From NCBI GenBank assembly GCA_003529705.1, contig DPVA01000196.1, positions 1 to 10,807 on the forward strand: a stretch of 10,807 nt of DNA, given 5' to 3'. Below, piece after piece: positions 1 through 8,920 of this stretch; the first letter of the stretch is position 1, and each line of letters starts with the position of its first letter. This DNA comes from Gammaproteobacteria bacterium (GTDB lineage: Bacteria; Pseudomonadota; Gammaproteobacteria; Arenicellales; UBA868). Position numbers and translations under genes: made by a program. A model generated the notes under the pieces. The model was not told the origin of the DNA. It ran no database searches and worked only from the letters and a program-made list of their open reading frames with translations.

Positions 1-3000
1 GTCATATATTCACAACCATGGTCTCCCAAGCCCTCGATGACTGTGCGGGCACCGCTATTACGAATAGCAAAGCGCTCTGCAGCCCGGCCACGGAAAAACG
101 CATGCCCGCCGGTCGCACCATACAACACGACGTTTCCAACAATGACATTTTCAGCGGGAACGAAAGCACTGCCCTTACCCGGATAAACCGCAATTCGCCC
201 ACCGGACAGGCCTTTGCCGACATAGTCGTTGGCATCACCAGCAAGCTCCAACGTAATACCACGGGCCAGCCAGGCTCCAAAACTCTGCCCTGCGGACCCC
301 GTAAACCGGCCGTGGATCGTACCGTCCGGCAATCCTCTCTCACCCCAGCGTTTGACCACTTCGTGGCTCAGAAGGGTACCCACCGTCCGGTGAATGTTAC
401 GGATCGGCAAATAAAAACTGACCTGCTCACCATTATTAAGAGCCGCCTGACTGAGCGGAATTAGATCGGTGGAATCAAGTGCCTGGTTCAACCCATGATC
501 CTGCGCTTTCTGACAATACACGCCTACAGTCTCACTTGATCTTTCTGCCGGACTCAGCAGGGGTTCCAGATCAATCCCGTTAGCCTTCCAGTGTGAAATC
601 GCGTTTGCGGCCTCAATCACATCCGCACGACCGATCATCTCGTTGAAACTACGAAAACCCAGTTGCGCCATAATTGTGCGGGCTTCCTCAGCAACAAAAA
701 ATAGGTAGTTCACCACGTGCTCGGGTTGCCCATGGAACTTCTTACGCAAAGTGGGATCCTGCGTTGCAATCCCCACCGGACAGGTATTGAGATGGCACTT
801 TCGCATCATGATGCAGCCCAAAGTGATCAGAGGCGCTGTAGAAAAGCCAATTTCTTCGGCCCCTAGCAGCGCGCCAATCACCACGTCCCGACCCGTCTTG
901 ATGCCACCGTCGGTCTGCAGCGTTACCCGGCTTCTCAGGTCATTCATCACCAGCGTCTGGTGCGTCTCGGCAAGACCCAGCTCCCAGGGCAGTCCCGCAT
1001 GCTTGATGCTGGTCAACGGTGATGCACCGGTCCCGCCCGTATCGCCCGAAATAAGAATGTGATCTGCATGCGCCTTGGCAACACCCGCCGCGATTGTGCC
1101 CACGCCAACCTCGGCGACCAGTTTGACGCTAACCCGCGCCTGCGGATTGGCATTTTTGAGGTCATAAATCAGTTGGGCCAAATCTTCGATCGAATAAATG
1201 TCGTGGTGCGGCGGCGGACTGATCAGACCAACCCCGGGCGTTGAATACCGGATTCTCGCAATCGTGCTGTCGACCTTGGCACCCGGAAGTTCTCCACCCT
1301 CTCCAGGCTTTGCACCCTGCGAGATCTTGATCTGGATCTCATCGGCATTGGCAAGATACCAAGCGGTAACACCAAATCGGCCGGAGGCAACCTGCTTGAT
1401 TGCTGAACGCTTGAGATCGCCATTGGGAAGCGGATGGAACCGCTCCGGATCTTCACCACCTTCTCCAGTGTTACTTTTGCCACCGAGACGGTTCATCGCC
1501 ACCGCGAGCGTCTCGTGTGCTTCCGGCGAGATCGAACCAAAACTCATGGCGCCGGTGCAAAATCGTTTCACCAACTCGGCAGCGGGCTCGACCTCATCCA
1601 GGGGTACGTTCGGTCCTGCAACCCCCTCGCGCAACGACATCAAGCCGCGAAGCGTGCTGCGGCCCGTCGCCTCTGAATTGATGAGTTCGGAGAATTCTTG
1701 ATAGGCCTCTTGGCTGTTCTGTTCCGAGGCCCGCTGCAGGCTTGAGATCGCGCGTGGCTCCCAGGCGTGCTTTCGCCCGCCCGCTCGCCAGTGGTACTCA
1801 CCTGGATTCGGTAACGTCACAACGTTATCGTGAGCCGTCCTCGGGAATCCCAGTTCGTGACGTCTCAGTATTTCCTCAGCCAATACCTTGAAGCCCACCC
1901 CTTGAAGACGGCTGGCGGTTTCCGTAAAGCAAAACGCAATTACTTCATCATGAAGCCCAACCGCCTCAAAAATCTGGGCGCCTTTATAGGATTGCAGTGT
2001 CGAGATTCCCATCTTACCCATGACCTTGAGCATGCCCTTGGCCACGCCTTTACGATAGGCTGTCATCACGGCCACATCATCTGCAAGCGCTTCACTATTG
2101 AGCTTGCCATCCCGGCGTGCCTGCCAAAGCGCCTCCAGCGCAAGATAGGGATTGATGGCATCAACTCCAAAACCGATCAGCAGGCAATGGTGGTGCACTT
2201 CGCTGGCCTCTCCAGTTTCGACAACAATAGCGATGCGGGTGCGTTTGGCTGAACGCACCAGGTGCTGATGCACCGCACCTGCCGCCAGCAGCATGCTGAC
2301 GGCTGCACGATCGGTATTCACAGCACGGTCGGAAAGGAGGACGACGCTGGTGCCCGCATCAACCGCCGCCTCAGCCTCCTCGCAGATCCGCGAAAGCGCA
2401 GGAACCAATCCGTCAGTCCCTGTCGAGCAGTCGAATGTGACGTCAATCACCTGGCTGCGCCATCCGCGATGATCCAGCGCTTTGAGTGCCGCAATTTCAT
2501 CGTGAGTCAAAATGGGGTGGCCGACTCTTAGCCGGTGGCAGTGTGCTGCCGACGTCTCGAGCAGATTCTGCTCGGGGCCTATAAAGCATTCCAAGGACAT
2601 GATCACATCTTCGCGGATCGAGTCGATTGCCGGATTCGTGACCTGGGCGAAAAGTTGTTTGAAATAGTCGTAACTCAGACGTGGCTGGTCCGACAGGCAG
2701 GCGAGCGCAGAATCGTTACCCATTGACCCAACGGGATCACGCTGTTCGTGTACCAACGGGATCAACATGAAATCAAGACTTTCCCGGGTGTAGCCGAAAG
2801 CCCGTAAACGCGGTATCAGGGCATCTGAATCAAGTCCTGGCACATCGGCCGGTACCGCGAGTTCAGAGAGCTCGATCCGCTGTTCTTGAAGCCATTTCTC
2901 ATAAGGGCGTTGCACCGCCAAGTTACCCTTGATCTCATCATCAGGTACCAGTCGGCCTTGTTCAAAGTCGATGAGAAACATTCGTCCTGGCTGAAGACGT

Positions 3001-4247
3001 CCTTTATGAACAATATCTTGTGGCGGGAGATCGAGCACACCAACTTCACTCGCCATCACCACACGTTCATCGGTCGTGACGTAGTAACGACTGGGTCTCA
3101 GACCATTACGATCAAGTACGGCACCGATACAGCGCCCGTCAGTAAAAGTGACCGACGAAGGGCCATCCCAGGGCTCCATCATCGCTGAGTGATACTCATA
3201 AAACGCGCGCTTGGCGGGGTCCATTAACTCATGTTTCTGCCAGGCCTCGGGAATCATCATGAGGATCGACTCTGGAAGCGTGCGCCCCGTCCTAAGCAGA
3301 AACTCCAACGCGTTATCCAATCCGCTGGTATCAGAACACTCGGGTTCAATGACAGGAAACAGTGATGAAAGGTTATCTCGAAAGCGCTCACTTTGCATGA
3401 CCCCTTCGCGGGCCCGCATCCAGTTCCGATTACCCCTGAAGGTGTTGATTTCACCATTGTGGGCGATGAGGCGCATCGGATGCGCCCGGTCCCAGCTAGG
3501 GAATGTATTGGTGGAAAAGCGGGCGTGGACCATGGCCAAATGACTAACATAGTCCGGCGCCTTCAGGTCTGGAAAGTAATCCATCAACTGCAATGTGCGC
3601 AACATACCCTTATAAATCATGACCCGACTGGAAAGAGAGCATATGTAAAACATCTCTGACTGCGAGAGGGAGGCGTGCGTACGCAGCCGGTGGCTTACCT
3701 CTTTTTGAATCAGGTACAACTGACGTTCAAAACTATCCTGATCCAGTCCAGGCGCGGCGGTGATCAGCAGTTGCTCGCTGTAGGGTTCTGTCAGTTTTGC
3801 CGCAGTACCCAGATTTGCCTTGTCCGACTCAACTGGCACGACCCGCCACCCGAGCATCTGCTGGCCATGTTGAGCAACAAGCGATTCAACCTCTTGCTTG
3901 CACAGTGTCCGCTCGTTGAGATCTTGCGGCAGAAAGACCAGACCAACACCGAGCGCACCCTTTGCAGGCACATCGATACCAAGCTCTTCCGGCACGACCC
4001 GTGCAAGGAAGTCATAAGGCAACGCCGTCAAAATGCCGGCACCATCACCACTGTTCGGCTGGGCACCGACACCAGCACGGTGCTCCATGCTCTTGAGGAT
4101 CGTATAGCCGTCTTCGACGATCGCGCGACTCGGTACACCCTTGATATGCGCAACCAACCCTACCCCACAACTGTCGTGCTCATAGGCAGGATCATAAAGA
4201 CCTGACCGCGTGCTGGGCCTAGCTATCGATGGATTCAATGACTTCAT
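1..4247 (-). CDS. gltB: Glutamate synthase large subunit (GOGAT alpha chain), 3' end cut by window
   Basis: The product makes glutamate from glutamine and 2-oxoglutarate. Ammonia released in the amidotransferase domain is channelled to an FMN site; electrons normally come from a GltD partner, which would lie beyond the left edge if present. The frame is open from ATG 4247 to the edge (1415 codons; the family is usually about 1480-1550). Residues 1-26 look like the propeptide removed to expose Cys27 ([14 protein letters not shown]), the class II glutaminase nucleophile. [10 protein letters not shown] (from residue 243) and HNGEINT (from 263) complete that site. The FMN/synthase domain shows [11 protein letters not shown] (from 901), [10 protein letters not shown] and [10 protein letters not shown] (about 1068). 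The 3Fe-4S cysteines are Cys1145, Cys1151 and Cys1156 (C-x5-C-x4-C, followed by PVGIATQ). The window ends inside the GXGXG domain at GDHGCEYM. The Shine-Dalgarno is weak: GAGAG about 13 bases upstream. Its own promoter is proposed at 4399-4427. Confidence 0.97.
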   Translation of the reverse strand, partial: MKSLNPSIARPSTRSGLYDPAYEHDSCGVGLVAHIKGVPSRAIVEDGYTILKSMEHRAGVGAQPNSGDGAGILTALPYDFLARVVPEELGIDVPAKGALGVGLVFLPQDLNERTLCKQEVESLVAQHGQQMLGWRVVPVESDKANLGTAAKLTEPYSEQLLITAAPGLDQDSFERQLYLIQKEVSHRLRTHASLSQSEMFYICSLSSRVMIYKGMLRTLQLMDYFPDLKAPDYVSHLAMVHARFSTNTFPSWDRAHPMRLIAHNGEINTFRGNRNWMRAREGVMQSERFRDNLSSLFPVIEPECSDTSGLDNALEFLLRTGRTLPESILMMIPEAWQKHELMDPAKRAFYEYHSAMMEPWDGPSSVTFTDGRCIGAVLDRNGLRPSRYYVTTDERVVMASEVGVLDLPPQDIVHKGRLQPGRMFLIDFEQGRLVPDDEIKGNLAVQRPYEKWLQEQRIELSELAVPADVPGLDSDALIPRLRAFGYTRESLDFMLIPLVHEQRDPVGSMGNDSALACLSDQPRLSYDYFKQLFAQVTNPAIDSIREDVIMSLECFIGPEQNLLETSAAHCHRLRVGHPILTHDEIAALKALDHRGWRSQVIDVTFDCSTGTDGLVPALSRICEEAEAAVDAGTSVVLLSDRAVNTDRAAVSMLLAAGAVHQHLVRSAKRTRIAIVVETGEASEVHHHCLLIGFGVDAINPYLALEALWQARRDGKLNSEALADDVAVMTAYRKGVAKGMLKVMGKMGISTLQSYKGAQIFEAVGLHDEVIAFCFTETASRLQGVGFKVLAEEILRRHELGFPRTAHDNVVTLPNPGEYHWRAGGRKHAWEPRAISSLQRASEQNSQEAYQEFSELINSEATGRSTLRGLMSLREGVAGPNVPLDEVEPAAELVKRFCTGAMSFGSISPEAHETLAVAMNRLGGKSNTGEGGEDPERFHPLPNGDLKRSAIKQVASGRFGVTAWYLANADEIQIKISQGAKPGEGGELPGAKVDSTIARIRYSTPGVGLISPPPHHDIYSIEDLAQLIYDLKNANPQARVSVKLVAEVGVGTIAAGVAKAHADHILISGDTGGTGASPLTSIKHAGLPWELGLAETHQTLVMNDLRSRVTLQTDGGIKTGRDVVIGALLGAEEIGFSTAPLITLGCIMMRKCHLNTCPVGIATQDPTLRKKFHGQPEHVVNYLFFVAEEARTIMAQLGFRSFNEMIGRADVIEAANAISHWKANGIDLEPLLSPAERSSETVGVYCQKAQDHGLNQALDSTDLIPLSQAALNNGEQVSFYLPIRNIHRTVGTLLSHEVVKRWGERGLPDGTIHGRFTGSAGQSFGAWLARGITLELAGDANDYVGKGLSGGRIAVYPGKGSAFVPAENVIVGNVVLYGATGGHAFFRGRAAERFAIRNSGARTVIEGLGDHGCEYM

Positions 4248-4282
4248 TGGATTGGATCGACTCTCAAGAATCGCCAGAGCAT
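4244..4282 (-). promoter_or_regulatory. Possible 12-codon leader frame ending on the gltB start
   Basis: An ATG at 4282 opens a 12-codon frame ([12 protein letters not shown]) whose TGA stop overlaps the gltB ATG in an ATGA arrangement. Such an overlap would let ribosomes that finish the small frame restart on gltB, which itself has only a weak Shine-Dalgarno. A weak GAG lies upstream of the small frame. The arrangement is visible in the sequence. That it is translated is inference; a frame this short can easily arise by chance. Confidence 0.22.
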
Positions 4283-4398
4283 TCGCTCGGGACTGCGTTA
4301 CCCAATGGCGCTTCAAATGAATTAAGGAGAGCGGCAGACCAACAACAATTCAGCAGGCGGGCGCCGTCTCCATACCAACTTAGTACGACGGCCTTCTA

Positions 4399-4427
4399 AG
4401 TATACCGACAGAGATAGACCGCTTCAA
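4399..4427 (-). promoter_or_regulatory. Sigma-70 promoter for gltB
   Basis: On the minus strand a TTGAAG -35 hexamer (4422-4427) is followed by exactly 17 bases and a TATACT -10 hexamer (4399-4404). Each hexamer differs from consensus at only one or two positions. Transcription would start near 4391, giving gltB a leader of about 144 bases. The location, between the aroB stop and gltB, suggests gltB can be transcribed independently of the pil-aro genes. A weaker TATAAG lies further upstream without a convincing -35. Confidence 0.6.
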
Positions 4428-4468
4428 ACGAGAAAGACTTATACAAGGAATGGGCTTGTTTATGGAAA

Positions 4469-4504
4469 GTCACCTGCCCTAGATTGGTGCAACACCCGGG
4501 TGAC
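4469..4504 (-). terminator. Weak inverted repeat after aroB, possible terminator
   Basis: Just past the aroB stop, GTCACC (4499-4504) and GGTGAC (4469-4474) can pair as a 6-base stem around a 24-base loop, followed on the minus strand by only three T residues. The perfect palindrome CACCCGGGTG (4493-4502) overlaps one arm. This is too weak to call a Rho-independent terminator with assurance. It is the only candidate I see for ending the aroB transcript before the gltB promoter. Confidence 0.2.
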
Positions 4505-4508
4505 ATCG

Positions 4509-5588
4509 TTAGCGAGTGAATTCGGCAAGCACCTCAGCGAGCAACTCGTCTGGGTAATTCGAGTTCAGAGTGGCATCGCCGATTGCCTCAAGCAACACAA
4601 GCCGAATCCGGCCGCCACTGACTTTCTTGTCAACAGTCATGTGCGTCATAAAATCGGAAGGCGACATCTCGTCGGGCACCTTATCAGGGAGACCTGCTCG
4701 CAACAGTAACGTTCGAATCCGCTCCACCGCTGTCGTATCAAGCCAATTCATCTTCTGCGACATCGTCGCCGCCATAAGCATTCCGACCGCCACAGCCTCA
4801 CCGTGCAGCCAACGTTCATATCCTGTAGCGGCTTCAATTGCGTGGCCAAAAGTATGGCCGAGATTCAACAACGCTCTCTCACCCGCTTCTCTTTCGTCAT
4901 TGGCAACCACTTGCGCCTTGTGCCGGCATGACTCCAAAATAACAAACTCAAGCGCATCATCCTCAAAACGGAGCAAGCGCTCGATATTCTCCTCCAGCCA
5001 CACGAAAAACTCAGGGTCCCGGATCAGACCATACTTAATTACCTCCGCGATTCCCGCTGCAAGTTGGCGAAGATCGAGTGTAGTCAAGGTACCGGTATCA
5101 GCGATGACACATGCAGGCTGATAGAACGCGCCGATCATGTTTTTTCCGTGAGGATGATTCACCGCCGTTTTGCCGCCGACGGCCGAGTCTACCTGCGCCA
5201 ACAGGGTAGTCGGCAACTGAATGAATCCGATCCCGCGCTGATAGCAGGCTGCTGCAAAACCCACTACATCACCAACGACACCGCCGCCGAGCGCAATCAG
5301 GGTAGTGCTGCGGCTACAGCGGTTTTCCAGCAGCGTGTCGAAGATACTCTGTAACGTCTCGAAGTTTTTGAACTGCTCCCCGTCCGGAAGTACCTGACAG
5401 ATGAGACGGTGGTCCTTCAATGCCATTGTGACCTGGTCCAGGTACAACGGTGCAATGGTCTCGTTGGTTACGACCACGACTTCTTCGCCACCAACATAGG
5501 AAGCGAGGAGTGCTGCATCTCTCAGCAACCCGTTCCCGACAATGATGGGGTAACTCCGGCTGCCAAGTTCAACGTTCAGCGTTGCCAA
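4509..5588 (-). CDS. aroB: 3-dehydroquinate synthase
   Basis: This cytoplasmic NAD- and metal-dependent enzyme converts DAHP to 3-dehydroquinate, the second step of the shikimate pathway to aromatic amino acids. The 359-residue length is normal for the family. The nucleotide-binding part carries DGEQFKNFET (69-78) and GGGVVGDVVGFAAA (101-114), followed by QLPTTLLAQVDSAVGGKTAV (124-143). The metal ligands expected from the E. coli enzyme are in place: Glu182 (AGIAEVIKYG), His245 (LNLGHTFGHA) and His262 (LHGEAVAVG). The start is a TTG at 5588: an in-frame TAA at 5592-5594 sits two codons upstream, and the family-typical LGSRSYPI begins at residue 8, so no earlier start is possible except an ACG. 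The gene overlaps the end of aroK by 13 bases, suggesting translational coupling. The stop is TAA at 4509-4511. Confidence 0.97.
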   Translation of the reverse strand: MATLNVELGSRSYPIIVGNGLLRDAALLASYVGGEEVVVVTNETIAPLYLDQVTMALKDHRLICQVLPDGEQFKNFETLQSIFDTLLENRCSRSTTLIALGGGVVGDVVGFAAACYQRGIGFIQLPTTLLAQVDSAVGGKTAVNHPHGKNMIGAFYQPACVIADTGTLTTLDLRQLAAGIAEVIKYGLIRDPEFFVWLEENIERLLRFEDDALEFVILESCRHKAQVVANDEREAGERALLNLGHTFGHAIEAATGYERWLHGEAVAVGMLMAATMSQKMNWLDTTAVERIRTLLLRAGLPDKVPDEMSPSDFMTHMTVDKKVSGGRIRLVLLEAIGDATLNSNYPDELLAEVLAEFTR

Positions 5589-6106
5589 CGTTTACGTATC
5601 TCGCTGCAGATATCACGCGCCACCGCATGGGGTGAGCGGGAGTCAGTTTCAAAAACTATATCCGCTTCAGCCCGATACAAGGGATCACGCTCAAGCATCA
5701 GCGCCTCCAACACTTCACGCGGATCTGCCCCGGTATTGAGGAGCGGGCGGTTCTTGCTCGACCGCGTCCGCTCGACCAGCATCTCCAAGGTTGCGTGTAA
5801 GTAGATCACCAGTCCATTGTGACGCATCGCCTTGCGGACATCCTCCCGCGTAACAGCCCCACCCCCGGTGGCCAGAACGATATTATTGCGTTTGACCAGT
5901 TCGAAAATCTCTTTGGCTTCACGCTCACGGAATCCCGCTTCACCTTCGATATCGAAAATAGTGCTGATGCTGACGCCGGTTCGCTCCTCGATCTGCTGAT
6001 CGGAATCCACAAAATCCATCCCGAGGCTCTTGGCAAGAGAACGGCCGACCGTTGTCTTACCTACGCCCATAGGGCCAACCAGATAAATATTGCTTGCAGA
6101 AATCAT
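5576..6106 (-). CDS. aroK: Shikimate kinase
   Basis: The enzyme phosphorylates shikimate at the 3-OH using ATP, two steps before chorismate, in the cytoplasm. At 176 residues it is typical in length. The Walker A loop is GPMGVGKTT (11-19). The shikimate-binding residues are Asp36 in DSD (34-36), Arg60 in GFREREA, and the GGG at 81-83 (ATGGGAV). A lid-like SSKNRPLL and a late RDPLYRAEAD follow the family pattern. The ATG at 6106 is the first possible start because an in-frame TGA lies four codons upstream. The Shine-Dalgarno is weak. It follows pilQ after 48 bases that contain a terminator-like hairpin, and it overlaps aroB by 13 bases. I see no convincing sigma-70 promoter immediately upstream, so transcription probably comes by readthrough from the pil genes or from a promoter I cannot recognise inside pilQ. 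Confidence 0.97.
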   Translation of the reverse strand: MISASNIYLVGPMGVGKTTVGRSLAKSLGMDFVDSDQQIEERTGVSISTIFDIEGEAGFREREAKEIFELVKRNNIVLATGGGAVTREDVRKAMRHNGLVIYLHATLEMLVERTRSSKNRPLLNTGADPREVLEALMLERDPLYRAEADIVFETDSRSPHAVARDICSEIRKRWQR

Positions 6107-6129
6107 TAATGGGCTTCAGTTGAATCGTG

Positions 6130-6165
6130 AAAAAAACTGTCCACCGGTCCGCGCCTAACCGGCGG
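6130..6165 (-). terminator. Rho-independent terminator-like hairpin overlapping the pilQ stop
   Basis: On the minus strand CCGCCGGT (6158-6165) pairs with ACCGGTGG (6141-6148) as an 8-base stem with one G-U wobble. The loop is 9 bases (6149-6157), then come 4 bases and seven T residues (6130-6136). The pilQ TAG stop (6155-6157) sits in the loop, so the left arm is formed by the last pilQ codons. The shape fits an intrinsic terminator. The four-base spacer before the T-tract may lower its efficiency, allowing some readthrough to aroK. Confidence 0.7.
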
Positions 6166-8329
6166 TCAGGACCGGATTGATAATTCTTGGTGTAAGAAAG
6201 ATCAGCAGTTCGCGCCGATTATCAAGGATTCCCTTGGTCCTGAAAAGCGGGCCCAGCACGGGAAGATCCCCAAGAACCGGTACCTTCGAGACACTTTCGG
6301 AGGTCTGCTGGGTATAGATACCCCCCAGCACAATGGTTTCTCCGTTATCCAAAAGCACCTGGGTACGCACCTGAAGGGTGTTAATGTTCTCCTCCGTCGG
6401 TGACACAAACGAGTCCTTGGTTACAAATACATCTAGGATCACCCGGTCGTCCGGCGTAATCTGTGGAGTCACAGTGAGACCGAGGACTGCTTTCTTGGTG
6501 ACCACCGTTCCCTCACCGAGCGTATTGGTCGTGAAAATCCGCTCCTGACCCTGTTCAATATGTGCTTCCTGCTTATCAGCTGTCAACAGCCTTGGATTCG
6601 CGACGATCTTGCCGTTACCCTCGGCCTCCAGAGCTGAGATTTCAAGATCGATGAGCGAGGCCCAACCGGCGCCTGCCTTGGCCAGGGTGAAAGCGTAGGA
6701 CGCAGGCGAGACCGAGCCGATCCCCTGGGCGGGCAGATCGATACCTAAAGACCCGTCGCCGCTTGAGCTGATTCCATCGTTACGCACCGTAGCGGTGTTG
6801 GCGAGCGATCCTGACCCTATCATCGATCCCAAATTGGTATTGCTATTGATCCCGGTCAGACCGAGTTTTACACCGATATTGCGGCTGAAGTCTTCATTCG
6901 CCTCCACGATCCGGGTTTCGATCAGCACTTGCTTTACCGGTCGGTCAAGTTCGCTGATGAGTTTGCGAATCTCACGGATCTTTTGCGCCGTATCCTGAAT
7001 TAGCAGCGAATTGGTCCGATCATCTACGGTAACACTGCCGCGGTCGGAGAGTAATCGGTTCTCTTCGGTCTGAACCTCGGCAACGGATACGCTGCCGAAC
7101 ATGGACTGCTGGACACTGGGTTCAATCGCGCGTACTGATTTAAGCAGATTGGCGATATCCTCCGCCTTGGCGTAGTTGATCTGAATCAGATCAGACACCA
7201 GTGGCTCCAATTCACTGACCTGGAGTGAGGCTTCCAGGACCAGTCGTTCCTGGTTGGTGATCTCCTCGGCAGGCGCGATCCAGACCACGTTACCCTGCTG
7301 GCGTCGGGCAAGACCCTTAGTTTGCATGATCGTGTCGAGTGCCTGATCCCAGGGAACTTCCCTAAGCCGAAGACTCATGTCACCGGTAACGGAATCGCTG
7401 ATAACAAAATTAAGATTGGTCTCGTTGGCGATCTGCTGCAAAGCACTGCGCACAGAAATATTCTGAAAATCAAAGCTGATGGTTTTGCCGCTGTACGCAA
7501 TGGCCTGATCCCCTTCACCCGGAGCCGGTTTCTCAGAAACCTCAAGGGTAAAGCGTTTGCCAGACTGTACCGATGCGAACTCGAATTCGCCACGAGGTAC
7601 TACCACTATCCGGACTCCAGCTTTGATGGCAAAAGCATCGATGTACTGAACTGGCGTAGCGAAATCGATCACATCAAGGCGCCTCTCAAGCGCTTTGTCC
7701 AGCGTAACCCCTGTGATGTCCAGTACGACCTCACCCAGATGCTCCCGCACATCGATCAGCGGGCGCTCGCTGTCAAACTCAAGAATGACACGGCCTGTCC
7801 CCTCGGGAGTACGCCGAAAATCAATTAAACTGACGCGAGCGAGATCTCGTCCGACTTGGGCACTTTTGTCTTTGGAGATGTCAACGCTCGGATTGTCGGT
7901 CGCCCCAGAGGTCACCGGCTCCATCACCAGCGTCAATCTTTTATCGGTAGCATCTGAAACGAATCCAACCGAAGAGATGAGATTAATAACCATCCGTGAT
8001 CGCTTCTCATCCTGTGCCATCATGATGCTTTCGATTGCGCCCCGGCCGACCTCTATGACTGATGACGGCACCCGGGTGCGTACGCCGAAGAAATCCAGCA
8101 CGATACGATCAGGCGCGCTGGTTCGAAAAACCCGTGGTGAAGGCAACAACCCTGAGGAGTGGACATCGATCTGCAACCGGCCTCCAGGAAGACTAGAGTG
8201 ATCGATTTGTGTGATCACCGGTCGGTCATCGGATCCCACAGGTGCCCCGACCATGGCGAGCACCAGAAGGAGGCCCCAGATCATCCATCTAGACTGGAGG
8301 GGTTCGACGACGCATCGAATATTCATCAT
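6155..8329 (-). CDS. pilQ: Type IV pilus outer-membrane secretin PilQ
   Basis: PilQ forms the multimeric outer-membrane channel through which the type IV pilus extends and retracts; it also serves DNA uptake in competent relatives. The 724-residue protein starts with a signal peptide whose hydrophobic core is about residues 15-30 (WMIWGLLLVLAMVGA). Two AMIN-type domains (about 37-135 and 163-262), which bind peptidoglycan in this family, come next. An STN/N0 domain follows (about 283-355, SFDFQNISVRSALQQIA), then an N1 secretin_N domain (about 380-465). The C-terminal secretin domain (about 470-715) shows LDNGETIVLGGIYTQQ and the hallmark VPVLGDLPVLGPLFR (683-697), ending in LLIFLTPRII. Two adjacent ATG codons begin the frame; no clear Shine-Dalgarno is seen, so coupling to pilP 27 bases upstream is likely. 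The gene ends in a terminator-like hairpin. Confidence 0.97.
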   Translation of the reverse strand: MMNIRCVVEPLQSRWMIWGLLLVLAMVGAPVGSDDRPVITQIDHSSLPGGRLQIDVHSSGLLPSPRVFRTSAPDRIVLDFFGVRTRVPSSVIEVGRGAIESIMMAQDEKRSRMVINLISSVGFVSDATDKRLTLVMEPVTSGATDNPSVDISKDKSAQVGRDLARVSLIDFRRTPEGTGRVILEFDSERPLIDVREHLGEVVLDITGVTLDKALERRLDVIDFATPVQYIDAFAIKAGVRIVVVPRGEFEFASVQSGKRFTLEVSEKPAPGEGDQAIAYSGKTISFDFQNISVRSALQQIANETNLNFVISDSVTGDMSLRLREVPWDQALDTIMQTKGLARRQQGNVVWIAPAEEITNQERLVLEASLQVSELEPLVSDLIQINYAKAEDIANLLKSVRAIEPSVQQSMFGSVSVAEVQTEENRLLSDRGSVTVDDRTNSLLIQDTAQKIREIRKLISELDRPVKQVLIETRIVEANEDFSRNIGVKLGLTGINSNTNLGSMIGSGSLANTATVRNDGISSSGDGSLGIDLPAQGIGSVSPASYAFTLAKAGAGWASLIDLEISALEAEGNGKIVANPRLLTADKQEAHIEQGQERIFTTNTLGEGTVVTKKAVLGLTVTPQITPDDRVILDVFVTKDSFVSPTEENINTLQVRTQVLLDNGETIVLGGIYTQQTSESVSKVPVLGDLPVLGPLFRTKGILDNRRELLIFLTPRIINPVLTAG

Positions 8330-8356
8330 GCTGAATTTACACCAGGTCGCACGGTG

Positions 8357-8917
8357 TCATCGGCCCGAACGCATCTCGTTGGAGCGAATCTCCCACCGGC
8401 CAGATACCCCGCGATAACGCTCTTCGATCTCGAGTACGCCCTTGGATTGGTCAATAGCTACGATCTTGCCGTTATTCTGACCAAGGTAGGATCCCACCAC
8501 GACTCGATGGATTTCTCCATCAGGCGCCCTGATAAGCGCCCAGTTGCGTTCCTCAAACTGCAGGGTGCCCAGCATCTGGAGCGCATCGAGCGGAAACTTT
8601 TCCAGAAAATCCGGCATACGGCTTACGTCAGGTTCCAGGGGATCGGTCTCGGGCTCAGACGCTACCTCGGCCTGTGGCTTACCAAAAACGTTACTCGGGG
8701 CAAAAGGATCCTGGCTCTGGTCGGCACGGTAAGCTATTGATATCACTGGCACCTGCTCAGGGAGAGGATCTACCTTGGGCGCCGTGTCGCGATGGGTCAT
8801 CTCCACGAACTGCTTGAGGTCATTCAGGTCTCGCTCCTCTGCGCACCCTACAATAGCCACAACGATGAATACGGACCACAAGATCCGGGATGCTGTCCTT
8901 CTCATAACGATGCGCAT
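8357..8917 (-). CDS. pilP: Type IV pilus inner-membrane lipoprotein PilP
   Basis: PilP connects the inner-membrane PilN/PilO pair to the N0 domain of PilQ in the periplasm. The 186-residue product has a lipoprotein signal: basic start, hydrophobic stretch (12-23) and a lipobox IVGC with the lipidated cysteine at residue 25. A proline-rich linker (about 50-100, with the DPFAPSN segment typical of PilP) leads to a C-terminal beta domain from about 105, with the family-like LQMLGTLQFEERNWALI and VVVGSYLGQNNGKI. The ATG at 8917 has a good Shine-Dalgarno, GAGGGG nine bases upstream and lying within the end of pilO; the gap to pilO is only 3 bases. A second in-frame ATG lies at codon 5. The acidic residues around the lipid site do not place Asp at position +2 (it is Ala), which favours transport onward by Lol; this contrasts with the usual inner-membrane location and cannot be settled from sequence. 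Confidence 0.95.
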   Translation of the reverse strand: MRIVMRRTASRILWSVFIVVAIVGCAEERDLNDLKQFVEMTHRDTAPKVDPLPEQVPVISIAYRADQSQDPFAPSNVFGKPQAEVASEPETDPLEPDVSRMPDFLEKFPLDALQMLGTLQFEERNWALIRAPDGEIHRVVVGSYLGQNNGKIVAIDQSKGVLEIEERYRGVSGRWEIRSNEMRSGR

Positions 8918-8920
8918 CGG

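Noticed and set aside
18..4205. Numerous plus-strand open frames of 60-176 codons across the left 4.2 kb
   Set aside because: They all lie antisense to gltB, whose frame is uninterrupted and carries every expected motif. Their translations show no recognisable domain and have arginine- and serine-rich shadow composition.
4493..4502. Perfect palindrome CACCCGGGTG just after aroB as an operator
   Set aside because: A single 10-base palindrome with no second copy and no known matching regulator is not enough to call a binding site.
8337..8360. Seven-codon frame MTPCDLV overlapping the pilP stop
   Set aside because: It ends short of the pilQ start and has no ribosome site. It is best treated as chance and serves as a control for similar micro-frames here.
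7322..8740. Plus-strand open frames of about 168-193 codons opposite pilQ and pilP
   Set aside because: They are antisense to well-supported genes, have no recognisable domains, no clear ribosome sites, and vary in frame as expected for shadows of a GC-moderate coding strand.
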